A DNA stretch of 64,000 bases from Lewinella sp. IMCC34191 (GTDB lineage Bacteria > Bacteroidota > Bacteroidia > Chitinophagales > Saprospiraceae): the NCBI RefSeq assembly GCF_003390935.1, contig NZ_QNQZ01000012.1, positions 62,001-126,000 of the forward strand. The letters run 5' to 3'. A program made the position numbers and the translations under genes. Positions within the stretch are counted from its first letter, which is position 1; every line of letters begins with the position of its first letter. Positions 9,201-18,863 of the stretch are shown piece by piece. The notes under the pieces are model-generated. The model saw only the letters and a list, made by a program, of their open reading frames with translations. It was not told the DNA's origin and made no database searches.

Positions 9201-10631
9201 ATGAAAAGAAGAGCCTTTGTTCAACACTCCGCGCTGGCCGGTAGCTTAGCGTTCTTGCACCCCCTCACCGGTCAGGCCGGTCGTCAGGCGGTGGGCAAGG
9301 ATTTTCCGGTAGTCCGGGTCGCAAAGGGGCAACGTAACTTCGAAAGCCAGGCCATAGAGTCCGCCATCGAGGAATTCGCTGCGAATGTCAAGGATGAGGA
9401 ACTGGTATGGTTGTTCAACAACTGCTTCCCCAATACCCTCGACACCACCGTCACCTACACCGAACCGGAAGGCCGTCCGGATACCTACGTCATCACCGGC
9501 GATATCGACGCGATGTGGCTGCGGGACAGCTCCGCCCAGGTGTGGCCGTACATGCACTTTGCCGACCGGGATGAAAAACTGCGCAAACTGATCGCCGGCG
9601 TTATCAACCGGCAAACCCGCTATGTCCTCAAGGATCCCTACGCGAATGCCTTCTACGACGACCCCGAAAAGCGCGGCGAGTGGGCTTCCGACATGACTGA
9701 TATGCAGCCCGGCGTGCACGAACGGAAGTACGAGATCGATTCGCTCTGTTACCCGATCCGGCTGGGCTACAACTATTGGAAGACGACCGGCGACAAAAGC
9801 CCATTTGACGAAAGCTGGCAGCAGGCCATGCAAAGTATCCTGACCACTTTTCGCGAGCAGCAGCAGAAGGACGGCCCCGGCCCTTACCGCTTCATGCGCA
9901 CCACGCCCCACGCTACCGACACCCGCTCGCTGCGGGGCTATGGCTACCCCGTCAATCCCGTTGGGCTTATCTGCAGCGCCTTCCGGCCGAGCGACGACGC
10001 TACCGTCTTTTCTTTCCTCGTCCCGTCCAATTTCTTCGCGGTGGTCAGCCTGGAGCAGGCCGCCGAGATGTTGGAAGCGATCGCCGGGGACAGCGCTACC
10101 GCCGGTGAAATGCGGGACCTGGCCGAAGAGGTTCGTACAGCCCTGCGCGAGCACGCCATCGTCGACCACGTGGAGTACGGCGAGATCTACGCCTTCGAGA
10201 TCGACGGATTCGGCAACCGCCTCATGATGGACGACGCTAACGTACCCAGCCTGCTTTCCCTGCCTTATCTGGACGCGGTAGCCGTCGACGATCCGGTTTA
10301 CCAGCGGACCCGCGACTTCGTCTGGTCGACCGACAACCCCTTCTTCTTCAGCGGCGAGGCGGCCGAGGGTATCGGTGGTCCCCACGTAGGTATGGATATG
10401 ATCTGGCCGATGGCCGTCACCATGCGCGGCCTCACCAGCATCGACGACGAGGAGATCCGCTCCTGCATCCAAAGCCTGAAGGCGACCCACGGCGGCACCG
10501 GCTTCATGCACGAATCCTTTCACAAGGACGACCCCGAAAACTTCACGCGCTCCTGGTTCGCCTGGGCGAATACCCTGTTTGGGGAATTCCTGTGGAAAAC
10601 CTACCGGGAAAAGCCCGGCCTGCTGAGTTAA
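9201..10631 (+). CDS. GH125 exo-alpha-1,6-mannosidase
   Basis: Inverting exo-enzyme that removes alpha-1,6-linked mannose from linear oligosaccharides. The N-terminus KRRAFVQHSALAGSLAF resembles a twin-arginine signal, implying folded export to the periplasm. Family blocks include GDIDAMWLRDSSAQVWPY (about 95-112), RTTPHATDTRSLRGYGYP, FEIDGFGNRLMMDDANVPSL and the C-terminal GGTGFMHESFHKDDP and FTRSWFAWANTLFGE. Length (476) matches single-domain GH125. GH76, GH125 and GH92 together form the alpha-mannan enzyme set known from Bacteroides mannan loci. Confidence 0.92.
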   Translation: MKRRAFVQHSALAGSLAFLHPLTGQAGRQAVGKDFPVVRVAKGQRNFESQAIESAIEEFAANVKDEELVWLFNNCFPNTLDTTVTYTEPEGRPDTYVITGDIDAMWLRDSSAQVWPYMHFADRDEKLRKLIAGVINRQTRYVLKDPYANAFYDDPEKRGEWASDMTDMQPGVHERKYEIDSLCYPIRLGYNYWKTTGDKSPFDESWQQAMQSILTTFREQQQKDGPGPYRFMRTTPHATDTRSLRGYGYPVNPVGLICSAFRPSDDATVFSFLVPSNFFAVVSLEQAAEMLEAIAGDSATAGEMRDLAEEVRTALREHAIVDHVEYGEIYAFEIDGFGNRLMMDDANVPSLLSLPYLDAVAVDDPVYQRTRDFVWSTDNPFFFSGEAAEGIGGPHVGMDMIWPMAVTMRGLTSIDDEEIRSCIQSLKATHGGTGFMHESFHKDDPENFTRSWFAWANTLFGEFLWKTYREKPGLLS

Positions 10632-10641
10632 ACTTACATCT

Positions 10642-12861
10642 ATGCCAATGCTGACGACGGAACGATCGGTCATTCATTTACCGGTACTTCCGGCGCTCTT
10701 ATTACTTCTGCTGGCCATTTCCTGCCGAACCGCGGGCGAGCCATCCGATGACGAGCTAAGCGCGACCGAACCGGGTTACGTGACCGATCCCCTTCCGTAC
10801 GTCAACCCCTTTCTCGGCACCGCACCGCTGACCGATCCCGACTTCATCGGGTACACGCCGCCGGAGGGATGGCGCGTCTGGGCGGGACTGACCTTCCCCG
10901 GCTCCTCCCTGCCGAATGCGATGGTCCAGTTAAGTCCCATCACCGAGTACGGAAGTGGCGCGGGCTACGAATACGAAGACGGGGAGATCATCGGGTTCAC
11001 CCACACGAATAAGGGCCACTGGAACCTCTGCAACATCCCGGTACTGCCGGTATCGAATGGCGGCGGTCATCCCTTCAGCTCCACCTTCGCCAAGGACTCC
11101 GAATCCGCCTCTCCGGCCTACTACGGCGTGACGCTTGAGGACTATGGGGTGGCCGTGAGGCTCACTTCTACGCTGCGCGCCGGTTTCCATGAATACACCT
11201 ACCAAAACCCGGCCGAACGAAAGGTGCTGTTTGACCTGGGGCGTTCCAATAACCGGGTCCGGGACTGGATCATCACCGAAGCGGGCGACGACCGCGTGGA
11301 AGGCTACCAGCAGATGGGACGGGAAAAGATCTTCTTCTCCGCCCGCTTTAGCGAACCTGTCAAATCGATCACCCGGGAGCTCCCCGGAGAGCAGGAAGGC
11401 TACGCCATCGTGGATCTCGGTACCGGCAACGAGGTGGTCACCCTTCGGATCGGGCTGTCCTTCGTCAGTGCCGACAATGCCCGCGAAAATCTCGAAGTCG
11501 AAATAGGCGATCGGGATTTCGAAAGCGTTCACGCGGCGGGCGAAGAAGTTTGGTCCGAATTGCTCAACCGCGTGCAGGTCGATGGCGGCACCGCCAGGGA
11601 GAAGGAGCTGTTCTATTCTTCCCTATACCGCGCCTTCCTCTGGCCCGCCCTCCGCAGCGACGGCAACGGGGAATTCACGGACGAAAGCGGAACCGTTCGC
11701 CAGGAGTCCCGCGGCTTTTACACCAACCCATCGCTCTGGGATACCTACCGCAATAAGCTCGTTCTCCTCGGCATGCTTCGTCCCGGGGTGACCGGCGATA
11801 TTATCCAGAGCATGATTGTCAGGGGGGAAGAGAGCGGCTTTATGCCCACTTTTTTCCACGGCGACCACGCTGCCCCCTTCGTGGCCAACGCCCACGCGCA
11901 GGGCATCGACAATTTCGACCTGCAGCGTGCCTACGACCTGCTGCTGAATAACGCCTATAAGGAGGGCGGCACCCGTCCCCACATCCGCGAATACATCGAA
12001 CGGGGCTACATCTCCGAGCCGGTGGTGGAAAACCCGAAAGTGGAAACCGTGACCAGTGCCGGCGTCTCCAAAACGTTGGAATATGCGCACGACGATTACG
12101 CGCTATCTCTGCTCGCCGCTGATTTGGGCGACGGAGCGCAGGTAGAAAAACTTGGCCAACGAGCCGGTAACTACCGCAACGTCTTCGATCCTTCCACCCG
12201 CTTCATGCGTGGCCGGCTCGATGACGGGACCTGGGTCACCCCCTTCAACCCCCAGTTCCCCTACTACGAGTATATGTACCGGGAGGCCAACGGCTGGCAG
12301 CTATCGTTCTACGCCCCCCACGATATGGAGGGACTGGTCGAACTCTACGGCGGGGCGGAAGCCTTCGAGGAAAAGCTGGACTCCTTCTTCACCGTCCCCT
12401 GGAACCCGGAATATATCGCCCGCAATATCTCCAGCTTCATCGGGCAGTATTGCCACGGCAACCAACCCGACCACGAAGCGCCCTACGCCTACTACTTCGC
12501 GGACAAACCGGAGAAGTCGCAGGCCATATTGGACACTATCCTGCAGCATTACTATGGCGTTGGCGACGATGGCCTGGCGTTGTGCGGTATGGACGATGCC
12601 GGTGAAATGAGTTCCTGGTTCGTATTTGCCGCTGCAGGCATGTATCCCCTGTCTCCGGCCGACAATGAATACCTGGTCAGCATACCGATCTTCGACCGGG
12701 TGAAGTGGACACTTCCCGCCGGCAAGGTATTTACCGTCAGCCAGGACGGAAATTCCCGCGAGCTACAATCGCTCGAGCTGAACGGACGGGCAATGGACGG
12801 CTATTTTCTTCCCTACCAGGCCATCGTAGACGGCGGAGAATTGCGTATCACTACCTGGTGA
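10642..12861 (+). CDS. GH92 alpha-mannosidase-family lipoprotein with Gln at the usual acid position
   Basis: GH92 enzymes are calcium-dependent inverting exo-alpha-mannosidases. A lipobox at about Cys28 (LLAISCRTAG) makes it a lipoprotein. The N-terminal beta-sandwich starts with YVNPFLGT, and the (alpha/alpha)6 domain carries the Asp pair Asp651-Asp652 in GMDDAGEMSSWFVFAA. In the block equivalent to HGNEPSHH of alpha-1,2-mannosidases it reads HGNQPDHE, with Gln608 in place of the general-acid Glu. As far as I recall, a Gln here is seen in a GH92 enzyme that cleaves mannose-1-phosphate diesters, which need little acid help. The exact substrate is open. It is the last gene of the operon and its stop lies 2 bp from that of the opposing gene. 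Confidence 0.9.
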   Translation: MPMLTTERSVIHLPVLPALLLLLLAISCRTAGEPSDDELSATEPGYVTDPLPYVNPFLGTAPLTDPDFIGYTPPEGWRVWAGLTFPGSSLPNAMVQLSPITEYGSGAGYEYEDGEIIGFTHTNKGHWNLCNIPVLPVSNGGGHPFSSTFAKDSESASPAYYGVTLEDYGVAVRLTSTLRAGFHEYTYQNPAERKVLFDLGRSNNRVRDWIITEAGDDRVEGYQQMGREKIFFSARFSEPVKSITRELPGEQEGYAIVDLGTGNEVVTLRIGLSFVSADNARENLEVEIGDRDFESVHAAGEEVWSELLNRVQVDGGTAREKELFYSSLYRAFLWPALRSDGNGEFTDESGTVRQESRGFYTNPSLWDTYRNKLVLLGMLRPGVTGDIIQSMIVRGEESGFMPTFFHGDHAAPFVANAHAQGIDNFDLQRAYDLLLNNAYKEGGTRPHIREYIERGYISEPVVENPKVETVTSAGVSKTLEYAHDDYALSLLAADLGDGAQVEKLGQRAGNYRNVFDPSTRFMRGRLDDGTWVTPFNPQFPYYEYMYREANGWQLSFYAPHDMEGLVELYGGAEAFEEKLDSFFTVPWNPEYIARNISSFIGQYCHGNQPDHEAPYAYYFADKPEKSQAILDTILQHYYGVGDDGLALCGMDDAGEMSSWFVFAAAGMYPLSPADNEYLVSIPIFDRVKWTLPAGKVFTVSQDGNSRELQSLELNGRAMDGYFLPYQAIVDGGELRITTW

Positions 12862-12863
12862 TC

Positions 12864-15338
12864 TTAGTACTTCTCCTTCAGTAGCTTGATAAAGTAACCG
12901 CCTACCACCGACCGTGCCTTGAAGCCGATCCGGCGGGCGTCTACCGTATCGTGCCAGTCGGTCAGGGGTACCCGATTAGGGGTCGTATTGACGAAGGACC
13001 AGACAGGTTCCATAAGTGCGGTAAAGTCATCTTGGTCCTCGGCGATGGCGGCGGTCCAGAGAATCCAGTCGGACTTCGTATAGGTTTCGCGGCTGTCGAG
13101 CGGTAGGCCGTAGTCGTTCTGCCGTTGCAGGTAGTAGGCGACCTCCGTGGGGGCGACCTCGTCGGGGAAAATATTCAGGTCCAGCAGGTCATCCCACACC
13201 AGGTTGTACTTCTGACTCCACGTTCCCGGCTGCCCGAACGCCAGGGTATAGTGGTCGTTGTCATCGGCCAGTTCCATCCATCTACGGGCCATTTCGCGGG
13301 CGGTCCGGGTGTAGCTTTCTTCGGTCGCTTTATCTCCTAGCATGCCGGCCAGCTTACCGTAGCTGGCCAGTCCCATGATGGCTTTCACGGACAGGTTTGC
13401 GTTCCGGGCCAGGTGCCCCGAGAAATCGTCGGTGGATAGCTGGTTGGCCGGGTCGAATCCACTTTCCCGCAGAAATTCCGCCCAGGTGGTCAGTACCTCC
13501 CAGTGCTCCCGGGCATAGTCCGCCGTCCCTTCCCGGTCGGCGATGGCCGCGGTGAGAATGATCATATTCCCCGCTTCTTCCACCGGCATATCCTCCCCGT
13601 AGGTTTGGCCGGTAGCGACCGGATAGGTGCCCAGATCGTGGGCGGGGAAGGGTTTTTCCCACTTGCCACTCTCGCTGTAGTAAAAGATGCCGTTCAGCAT
13701 GCCTTTGAGCAGGTCGGGATTGTAGATTAGAAAGAGCGGTGCCGACGGATAGGTTACGTCGACCGTATTAATCGAGCCGTTGCTGTTATTCTCTTTCGAT
13801 AGGAACAGCAACTCTCCTTCAGGTGACTCCACCAGGGTATGCGCGGCAATGGCCTGCCGGTAGGCCAGCACGCAGAGCTCGGCGTATTTAGGGCCACCCA
13901 CGTCGAGGGCATCGGCGTAGAGTTGCCGGTCGAAGGCCTCCACGCGGCCCATCACCTTGTCGTGCTCCTCCACGGCGGTTGCCAGGAGGTCGACAAAGTC
14001 TTCCGATTCCTTTTTGTAGAAGGGTTCCAACGATTCCCCGAAGTAATTAACGGAGCTTAGCTCATCGTACCCGAGTGCCAGCGTATAGGAAGTCGCTTTC
14101 GTCACCGATCCCAGTTCGGCTACGCTGCTCAGGGTGATCTCCCGTCCCGTTGCCGGGCTATTGGAAAAATTCTCCTGCCTTACAAAGTTGGACCAGGAAG
14201 CATCGGTGGCAGTCACGTCAAGATCAACCTGGGGTTGGGCGGAGGCCAGGTAAAAGTATCCCCAGTCGACGCGCAGATCGTCGCCTTTCTTCTCGAGTAC
14301 GGGCTGCTCGCTCGTGCCTACCCGTAGGTAGTTAAGGCCATCTTTTCGGCCCCGGCTCGTGCTTAGTTCCTGGGACGGCATATTCCTGGCTATATCGCCC
14401 GAGGCTCCTACGTATATGGCAACATCGTGCGCCGCTCCGTCCGTCGGTTCAACGCTAACATCCAGGTAGCTGATCGGCCGGGCGTACAGTTCCAGATCGT
14501 CGATGAGCAGGGGGGAGGTGAAGGTCGTGCGGAGTTGCACGCCGCCACAGTCGAAGGTGTACGCCGTTTGGTTGGCGGTAAGCGTGAGGTCGGTTTGCTC
14601 CGCTTTAGTGATTTGAGCCTGTTCGGGTAGGGAGACCTTCCGTACGATCCCGGCGTCCAGCCACTGCCCGCCCGCCGTATTGCGGATGTGGATGGCCAGG
14701 ACGTTGCCGGTAGGCGTTAGGGATTCGGTTGCAGCATCAGGAATCGGCAGGTACTTATAGCTGTGTTGCCAGCCATTGATAGCGGCTATTTCCACGCCGT
14801 TCAGGTATACCGTTACATTGTCGTCGTGCCGCAGTTTTAGCAGCAGATCATGCAGCTCCGTTTCCTCTAGGTCGAACGTATTGCGGTACCATAGATCATC
14901 CGTGGTCCAGAGAGTGGCCGCCTGCTTCTTGTCTTCGGAGAAAGGAGCGGCACCGCGCTGCCAATGGGCGTCATCGTACGCCACGGATGTCCAGTTTTGA
15001 CCCGGGTCCGTAAGGGTAAAGGCAACGGGTTGCTCGCTTTCGTCGGACGCAGGTAGGATGGTTTGGTATAGGGTAGGTTCCATGCCCATGAACCGGTACA
15101 CCTTCTCGTCCACCCGCACCAGCCCCAGTAAGTCGTGATTCGTTTCCGTCCAGTGCTTCGTTGGCGATGTATTCAGCTCATCGCCCATCGACCAGATGCT
15201 GAAGTTGGGGTTATGCGTGACCAGGGGGTAGGCGGGCGCCCGTAGCTTATCCTGCGCCCTACCTGCAACGGAGGCCAGTAACAAGAGTGCGATGAGTACA
15301 CCACGGAATAATAGCGTAAAAAGTATGTTAGTGCGCAT
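12864..15338 (-). CDS. DUF4965/DUF1793 glutaminase-A-like secreted protein
   Basis: An 824-residue exported protein: signal peptide ending near VAGRAQ, a DUF4964 N-terminal block (RAPAYPLVTHNPNFSIWSM), an inserted jelly-roll (about 105-235, with YDDAHWQRGAAPF and NVTVYLNGVEI), then DUF5127, DUF4965 and DUF1793-type helical domains (QTYGEDMPVEEAGNMIIL, KYNLVWDDLLDLNIFP). The family is named after fungal glutaminase A, but its Bacteroidota members sit in glycan loci and the toroid resembles glycosidase (alpha/alpha)6 barrels. The real reaction is unknown to me. A LacI-type operator precedes it, tying it to the mannan regulon. It is convergent with the GH92 gene. Confidence 0.85.
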   Translation of the reverse strand: MRTNILFTLLFRGVLIALLLLASVAGRAQDKLRAPAYPLVTHNPNFSIWSMGDELNTSPTKHWTETNHDLLGLVRVDEKVYRFMGMEPTLYQTILPASDESEQPVAFTLTDPGQNWTSVAYDDAHWQRGAAPFSEDKKQAATLWTTDDLWYRNTFDLEETELHDLLLKLRHDDNVTVYLNGVEIAAINGWQHSYKYLPIPDAATESLTPTGNVLAIHIRNTAGGQWLDAGIVRKVSLPEQAQITKAEQTDLTLTANQTAYTFDCGGVQLRTTFTSPLLIDDLELYARPISYLDVSVEPTDGAAHDVAIYVGASGDIARNMPSQELSTSRGRKDGLNYLRVGTSEQPVLEKKGDDLRVDWGYFYLASAQPQVDLDVTATDASWSNFVRQENFSNSPATGREITLSSVAELGSVTKATSYTLALGYDELSSVNYFGESLEPFYKKESEDFVDLLATAVEEHDKVMGRVEAFDRQLYADALDVGGPKYAELCVLAYRQAIAAHTLVESPEGELLFLSKENNSNGSINTVDVTYPSAPLFLIYNPDLLKGMLNGIFYYSESGKWEKPFPAHDLGTYPVATGQTYGEDMPVEEAGNMIILTAAIADREGTADYAREHWEVLTTWAEFLRESGFDPANQLSTDDFSGHLARNANLSVKAIMGLASYGKLAGMLGDKATEESYTRTAREMARRWMELADDNDHYTLAFGQPGTWSQKYNLVWDDLLDLNIFPDEVAPTEVAYYLQRQNDYGLPLDSRETYTKSDWILWTAAIAEDQDDFTALMEPVWSFVNTTPNRVPLTDWHDTVDARRIGFKARSVVGGYFIKLLKEKY

Positions 15339-15385
15339 GACAACTGATCTGGGAACGATTACTGATAGTGAATAACTACTTAAAT

Positions 15386-15401
15386 AGTAAATCGATTTAG
15401 T
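15386..15401 (-). promoter_or_regulatory. LacI-type operator, copy 2 (DUF4965 gene promoter)
   Basis: AGTAAATCGATTTAGT shares the 12-bp core of the susC operator. On the minus strand it lies between a TTG and a TATTTAA sequence about 22 bp apart, again the -33 to -7 spacer. It sits in the 83-bp gap between the lacI-type gene and the DUF4965 gene, about 50 bp before the latter's start. Confidence 0.7.
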
Positions 15402-15421
15402 AAATAATCAAAATAAAAGGT

Positions 15422-16453
15422 TTAGACGTTCACCTTCGCTAGGGAAGAACCCCTCGGAATAAGCTCAGCGGAGAGCGTTACCTGCATCGTTTCTTCGACG
15501 CTGTTCTTCTGTTTGAGCAGATGAAGCATTATGCGCATTAATTCCTGCGCAATTTCCTCCATTGGCTGGGCCACTGCGGATATGGTCGGCGTATTGATGC
15601 GGAAGAGTTCGTTATCGTCGAAGGTGACTATACCGAGTTGGAAGATCAGCTTCTCATCGATTTCCTTAATGATCTCCAGCCCGCTACGGGTGAGGTAATT
15701 GGTGGAAAAATAGACGGCGTCCAGCTCTTTATTACGGAAGAAGTCTCGCATCAATTCCCGGCCGGAACCGGAATCCGTATCTCCGAAAGGGATTTCCAGT
15801 ACCGTCGCCTGCAGACCTTCCTGGGCTACGGCGTCCGTATACCCTCGCCTACGGTCCAACATTTGTACTTGCTGCACATCGGTTGTTACGAAAGCGATGT
15901 TTTGGTAGCCGTTATCGATCAGGTGCCGGGTCGCCTTGCGCGAGGCGTCGTAATTATCGATCACCACGTAGTGCGTATCGAGATCCGGGAAAAAGCGATC
16001 GAAGAGGACTACGGGAATGTCGTTCTTCATGAGCTCCCTAATGTCATCCCGTATGCCGGTCGACGGAATAATAATGAAGCCATCCACCTGCCGCTCGTAA
16101 AACAGATTCAGCAGGTCTCGCGACCGCTTATCCTCATTTTCGTTACTGCAGAAGAGTACGCGGTATCCCTTTTCATACGCGATGTCCTCGATGGTCCGCG
16201 CAATCTTCGAAAAGAAATGATTGCTGATGTCTTCGACCATGAATACGAGGATCTTCGTCCGACCCGTTCGCAAACTCCGGGCCAGCATATTGGGCTTGTA
16301 GTTGATGGATTTCGTGTAAGTCAGTACCCGATTGATTACTTCATCGGATATCTTCTTCTCCTTGCCCTTCCCGTTGAGGACGAACGAAACGGTAGTGGGA
16401 GAGACATCCAGGGTTTTGGCAATGTCTTTAATGGAATGTCGCTTGTTTCGCAT
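15422..16453 (-). CDS. LacI-family transcriptional regulator of the mannan regulon
   Basis: A helix-turn-helix at residues 5-27 (HSIKDIAKTLDVSPTTVSFV) is followed by the hinge helix (NYKPNMLARSLRTGRT) and a periplasmic-binding-protein-like effector domain to residue 343. The frame is open upstream to 16531, but ATG at 16453 places the HTH at the N-terminus as in LacI/PurR. It lies directly upstream of the DUF4965 gene with a palindromic operator between them. Three copies of that palindrome in mannan-gene promoters make it the likely repressor, released by a mannan-derived sugar; the effector is inference. Most Bacteroides mannan loci use hybrid two-component or other regulators, so LacI control is notable. 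Confidence 0.9.
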   Translation of the reverse strand: MRNKRHSIKDIAKTLDVSPTTVSFVLNGKGKEKKISDEVINRVLTYTKSINYKPNMLARSLRTGRTKILVFMVEDISNHFFSKIARTIEDIAYEKGYRVLFCSNENEDKRSRDLLNLFYERQVDGFIIIPSTGIRDDIRELMKNDIPVVLFDRFFPDLDTHYVVIDNYDASRKATRHLIDNGYQNIAFVTTDVQQVQMLDRRRGYTDAVAQEGLQATVLEIPFGDTDSGSGRELMRDFFRNKELDAVYFSTNYLTRSGLEIIKEIDEKLIFQLGIVTFDDNELFRINTPTISAVAQPMEEIAQELMRIMLHLLKQKNSVEETMQVTLSAELIPRGSSLAKVNV

Positions 16454-16709
16454 GATTTTGCTTGAGGTTATGGTATTCGCAAAAGCGAAGAAATACGGTT
16501 TCGTAAAATAGCTAATTTTACCAAGAGCCACGGGCTTTCAGCGGTTGCCACCACCAGTTTTCTTCCCGAGGGCAAATCCTTGAAACACTGTCGACCCCCG
16601 TGATCAGGTGTCCGGTTGCAAGGGGATCGGGCACTCGTGAATCCCACGAGATAGCGGTGTCATTCGAGGATCTACCTAGCCATATCCTCACCCAGTCGCC
16701 GTTCTTTGA

Positions 16710-18236
16710 CTATTCCAAGCCGGGCGGTTTGCGGTGGCCCGTTCCCTGCTCGTAAGCGTACGTAAGTTTGATGAGGGTGGGTTCCGCGTACATCCTACCC
16801 AGAAACTGGAGTCCGGCGGGCAGCCCCTCTGCGGTAAAGCCCATCGGTACGGTAAAACCGGGCTGCCCGGTATGGGGCGAGATGATCTGGCTGTTATCTC
16901 CCCGGTAATCCTCCTGAAAGCGGTCGATACGCGCGGCGGGATGGTTCCAGCTGGGAAATACGATGGCGTCCAGGTTCAGGCTGTCCATCGTGGATTTGAT
17001 CGCCTCCCGGAAGGCGATCCGGCGGGGATCGGTGTAGGCATCGCCGCAGGGTTCTTCGGCCTCGCCGTAGCGTCCCTCCGTGGTGCGCGATTCTTTGAGG
17101 CCCTCGCGGGCGTAGTCGCTGTCGGTCCCTATCCGGATGATATCTTCCAGGGTAGCGAGGGTATCGTTCCCGACGTAGGTAGCCAGGAAGTTTTCCAGGT
17201 CGTTGCGGAAGGTATTGCACCATTGGTTCCGGCGCAGCTCGGCGAAGCGCGGCACCACTACCGGATCGACGACGGTGGCGCCGAGGCGTTCCAGATCGCT
17301 TAGCGCCCGCGTAAAGAGCTCCGCGATCTCCGGGTCCGGTTCGTTGTCGCTCAGTTCGCGCAGCACGCCGATGCGGGCACCTTGCAAGCCTTCCCCATCG
17401 AGGTAAGTGGTGTAGTCCGCCGCGGCTTTTCCTTGCCCGTAGCTGGTGATCGGGTCAGCGGGATCGACGCCCGTCATCGCGTTCAGTACCCGGGTGGCAT
17501 CGGCTACCGTGCGGCACATCGGCCCGACAACATCGTTGCGGAGGTACAGCGGCACGATGCCTTCCCGACTGATTAATCCCAGGGTGGTGCGAAAGCCGAC
17601 CAGGGCGTTGTGCGAGGAGGGACCACGGATGCTGTTGCCCGTATCGGTACCCAGTCCGACAGTGGCCAGGTTGGCGGCGACGGCGGCGGCCGTGCCGCCG
17701 CTGGAACCGGCCGGAACGTGGTCCAGCTTATAGGGATTGTGGGTGGTGCCGGCCGTCGTGCTTTCGGTGTGCATCGCACTGAAGGCCCACTCGGCCATAT
17801 TGGTTTTGGCGATCAGGATGGCTCCGGCCTCGCGAAGTTTCTGGATGATGAAAGCGTCACGCTCCGGAACAAAGTCGGCCAGGGCCCGCGCCCCGGCGGT
17901 GGTGGGCATACCGGCGGTGTTGATGTTATCCTTCACCAGCAAGGGAATGCCGTGGAGAGGCAGTAACTCCCCGGTTTCCGCAAACTGTTCGTCCAATTGG
18001 CGTGCCGTCACCAGAGCTTCCGGATTGCGGTAGGTGATGGCGTTGAGCTGGCCGTCGAGGATGTCCATCCGCGCGAAGTATTCGCTGACCAGGTCTTCGC
18101 TGGTGTAGTCGCCGGCGCGGTAGGCGGCGTGGATCTCGGCGATGGTTATTTCGGTTAGGTCGATGGGGGTGCTGGCGGAGTCGGTGGGGGGATTTGTCGC
18201 GCAGGCAAGGAGCAAGAGGGGGAGTAGGCGGAGCAT
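16710..18236 (-). CDS. Amidase-signature family hydrolase, probable lipoprotein
   Basis: Ser-cisSer-Lys amidase related to GatA and AmiD. The N-terminus LLPLLLLACATNPP is a short lipoprotein signal (Cys12). The catalytic Lys lies in HGIPLLVKDNIN (about 95), the glycine/serine loop is GSSGGTAAAVAANL, and the nucleophile Ser follows in LGTDTGNSIRGPSSHN. Length (508) fits the family. GatA itself is cytosolic and lacks a signal, so this is an envelope amidase of unknown substrate rather than part of the tRNA amidotransferase. It is monocistronic as far as visible. Confidence 0.88.
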   Translation of the reverse strand: MLRLLPLLLLACATNPPTDSASTPIDLTEITIAEIHAAYRAGDYTSEDLVSEYFARMDILDGQLNAITYRNPEALVTARQLDEQFAETGELLPLHGIPLLVKDNINTAGMPTTAGARALADFVPERDAFIIQKLREAGAILIAKTNMAEWAFSAMHTESTTAGTTHNPYKLDHVPAGSSGGTAAAVAANLATVGLGTDTGNSIRGPSSHNALVGFRTTLGLISREGIVPLYLRNDVVGPMCRTVADATRVLNAMTGVDPADPITSYGQGKAAADYTTYLDGEGLQGARIGVLRELSDNEPDPEIAELFTRALSDLERLGATVVDPVVVPRFAELRRNQWCNTFRNDLENFLATYVGNDTLATLEDIIRIGTDSDYAREGLKESRTTEGRYGEAEEPCGDAYTDPRRIAFREAIKSTMDSLNLDAIVFPSWNHPAARIDRFQEDYRGDNSQIISPHTGQPGFTVPMGFTAEGLPAGLQFLGRMYAEPTLIKLTYAYEQGTGHRKPPGLE

Positions 18237-18255
18237 GGGGGTAAGTTAGCTCTTC

Positions 18256-18383
18256 GGGGGGGAGAGCCCGGCGTTTCACTCCGGGTAACTCGGGTTGGAC
18301 GGCGCTGCGGTCGTTCATGATGGCTGGGGGAGGAGAGCCCGGAGTTTCACTCCGGGTAATTTGGGTTGGACCGCGCTGCGGTC
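18256..18383. repeat. Two direct copies of a double-hairpin repeat
   Basis: Two copies, 71 bp apart, each hold two stem-loops: one of the form CCCGGAGT-ttc-ACTCCGGG and one of the form GGACCGC-gct-GCGGTCC. The first copy is slightly degenerate. The design resembles REP/BIME elements, and the two-palindrome layout recalls the larger array at 29 kb although the sequence differs. It lies between the amidase and barstar genes. Confidence 0.65.
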
Positions 18384-18396
18384 CGGGGCCAACTGG

Positions 18397-18786
18397 TTAT
18401 TCTTCCATTAGGGTGAGGCTGGGGTGCTCCCGAATGATACTACATAGCATCTCGTAGAGTGTCGGGCCGTCTTGCCTTTTGGCGGATTCGAGGCGGGCTA
18501 GCGCGATATGCCGGTTATTCGGGTGAAAGGTCCGGACCTTGGTCGCCCAGTATTTTTCGGTCTCCGGCCACCCGAGTACTTGCTGGCTGCGGCCGCTGTG
18601 TCGCCAGATCAGGTTCACGGCTTCGTGCGGCTCGTGGACGCCGAAGCCGCCGTACAGGATATCGTTAAAGGCATCCAGGTTGTGGCCGACCCGCCAGTCC
18701 AGCCCCGAGGTCAGTTTCCGTTCCACTTCGTTGTAAAAGCCTTCCAGGTCGTCGAAGGCCGTCCCATCCAGTTCGATTGTCCGCAT
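18397..18786 (-). CDS. Barstar-family (RNase inhibitor-like) protein
   Basis: The fold is shown by MRTIELDGTAFDDLEGFYNE at the N-terminus, followed by the diagnostic barstar block VGHNLDAFNDILYGGFG and then LIWRHSGRS. Barstars bind and block secreted barnase-type ribonucleases and often serve as immunity proteins. At 129 residues it is longer than the 90-residue archetype, with about 35 extra C-terminal residues. No barnase or other RNase gene is next to it, so it is an orphan immunity-like gene or has another partner. Confidence 0.85.
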   Translation of the reverse strand: MRTIELDGTAFDDLEGFYNEVERKLTSGLDWRVGHNLDAFNDILYGGFGVHEPHEAVNLIWRHSGRSQQVLGWPETEKYWATKVRTFHPNNRHIALARLESAKRQDGPTLYEMLCSIIREHPSLTLMEE

Positions 18787-18863
18787 TAGCTTGGCGGAAT
18801 CCAGCTGACAGCCGGATTCTCGAAGGCAAGCTACCGATTTTGGCGGAGGTACATATTCGAGTT

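Noticed and set aside
16710..18236. gatA (Glu-tRNA amidotransferase subunit A)
   Set aside because: The protein has a lipoprotein signal and lacks gatB/gatC neighbours, so it is an exported amidase-signature enzyme.
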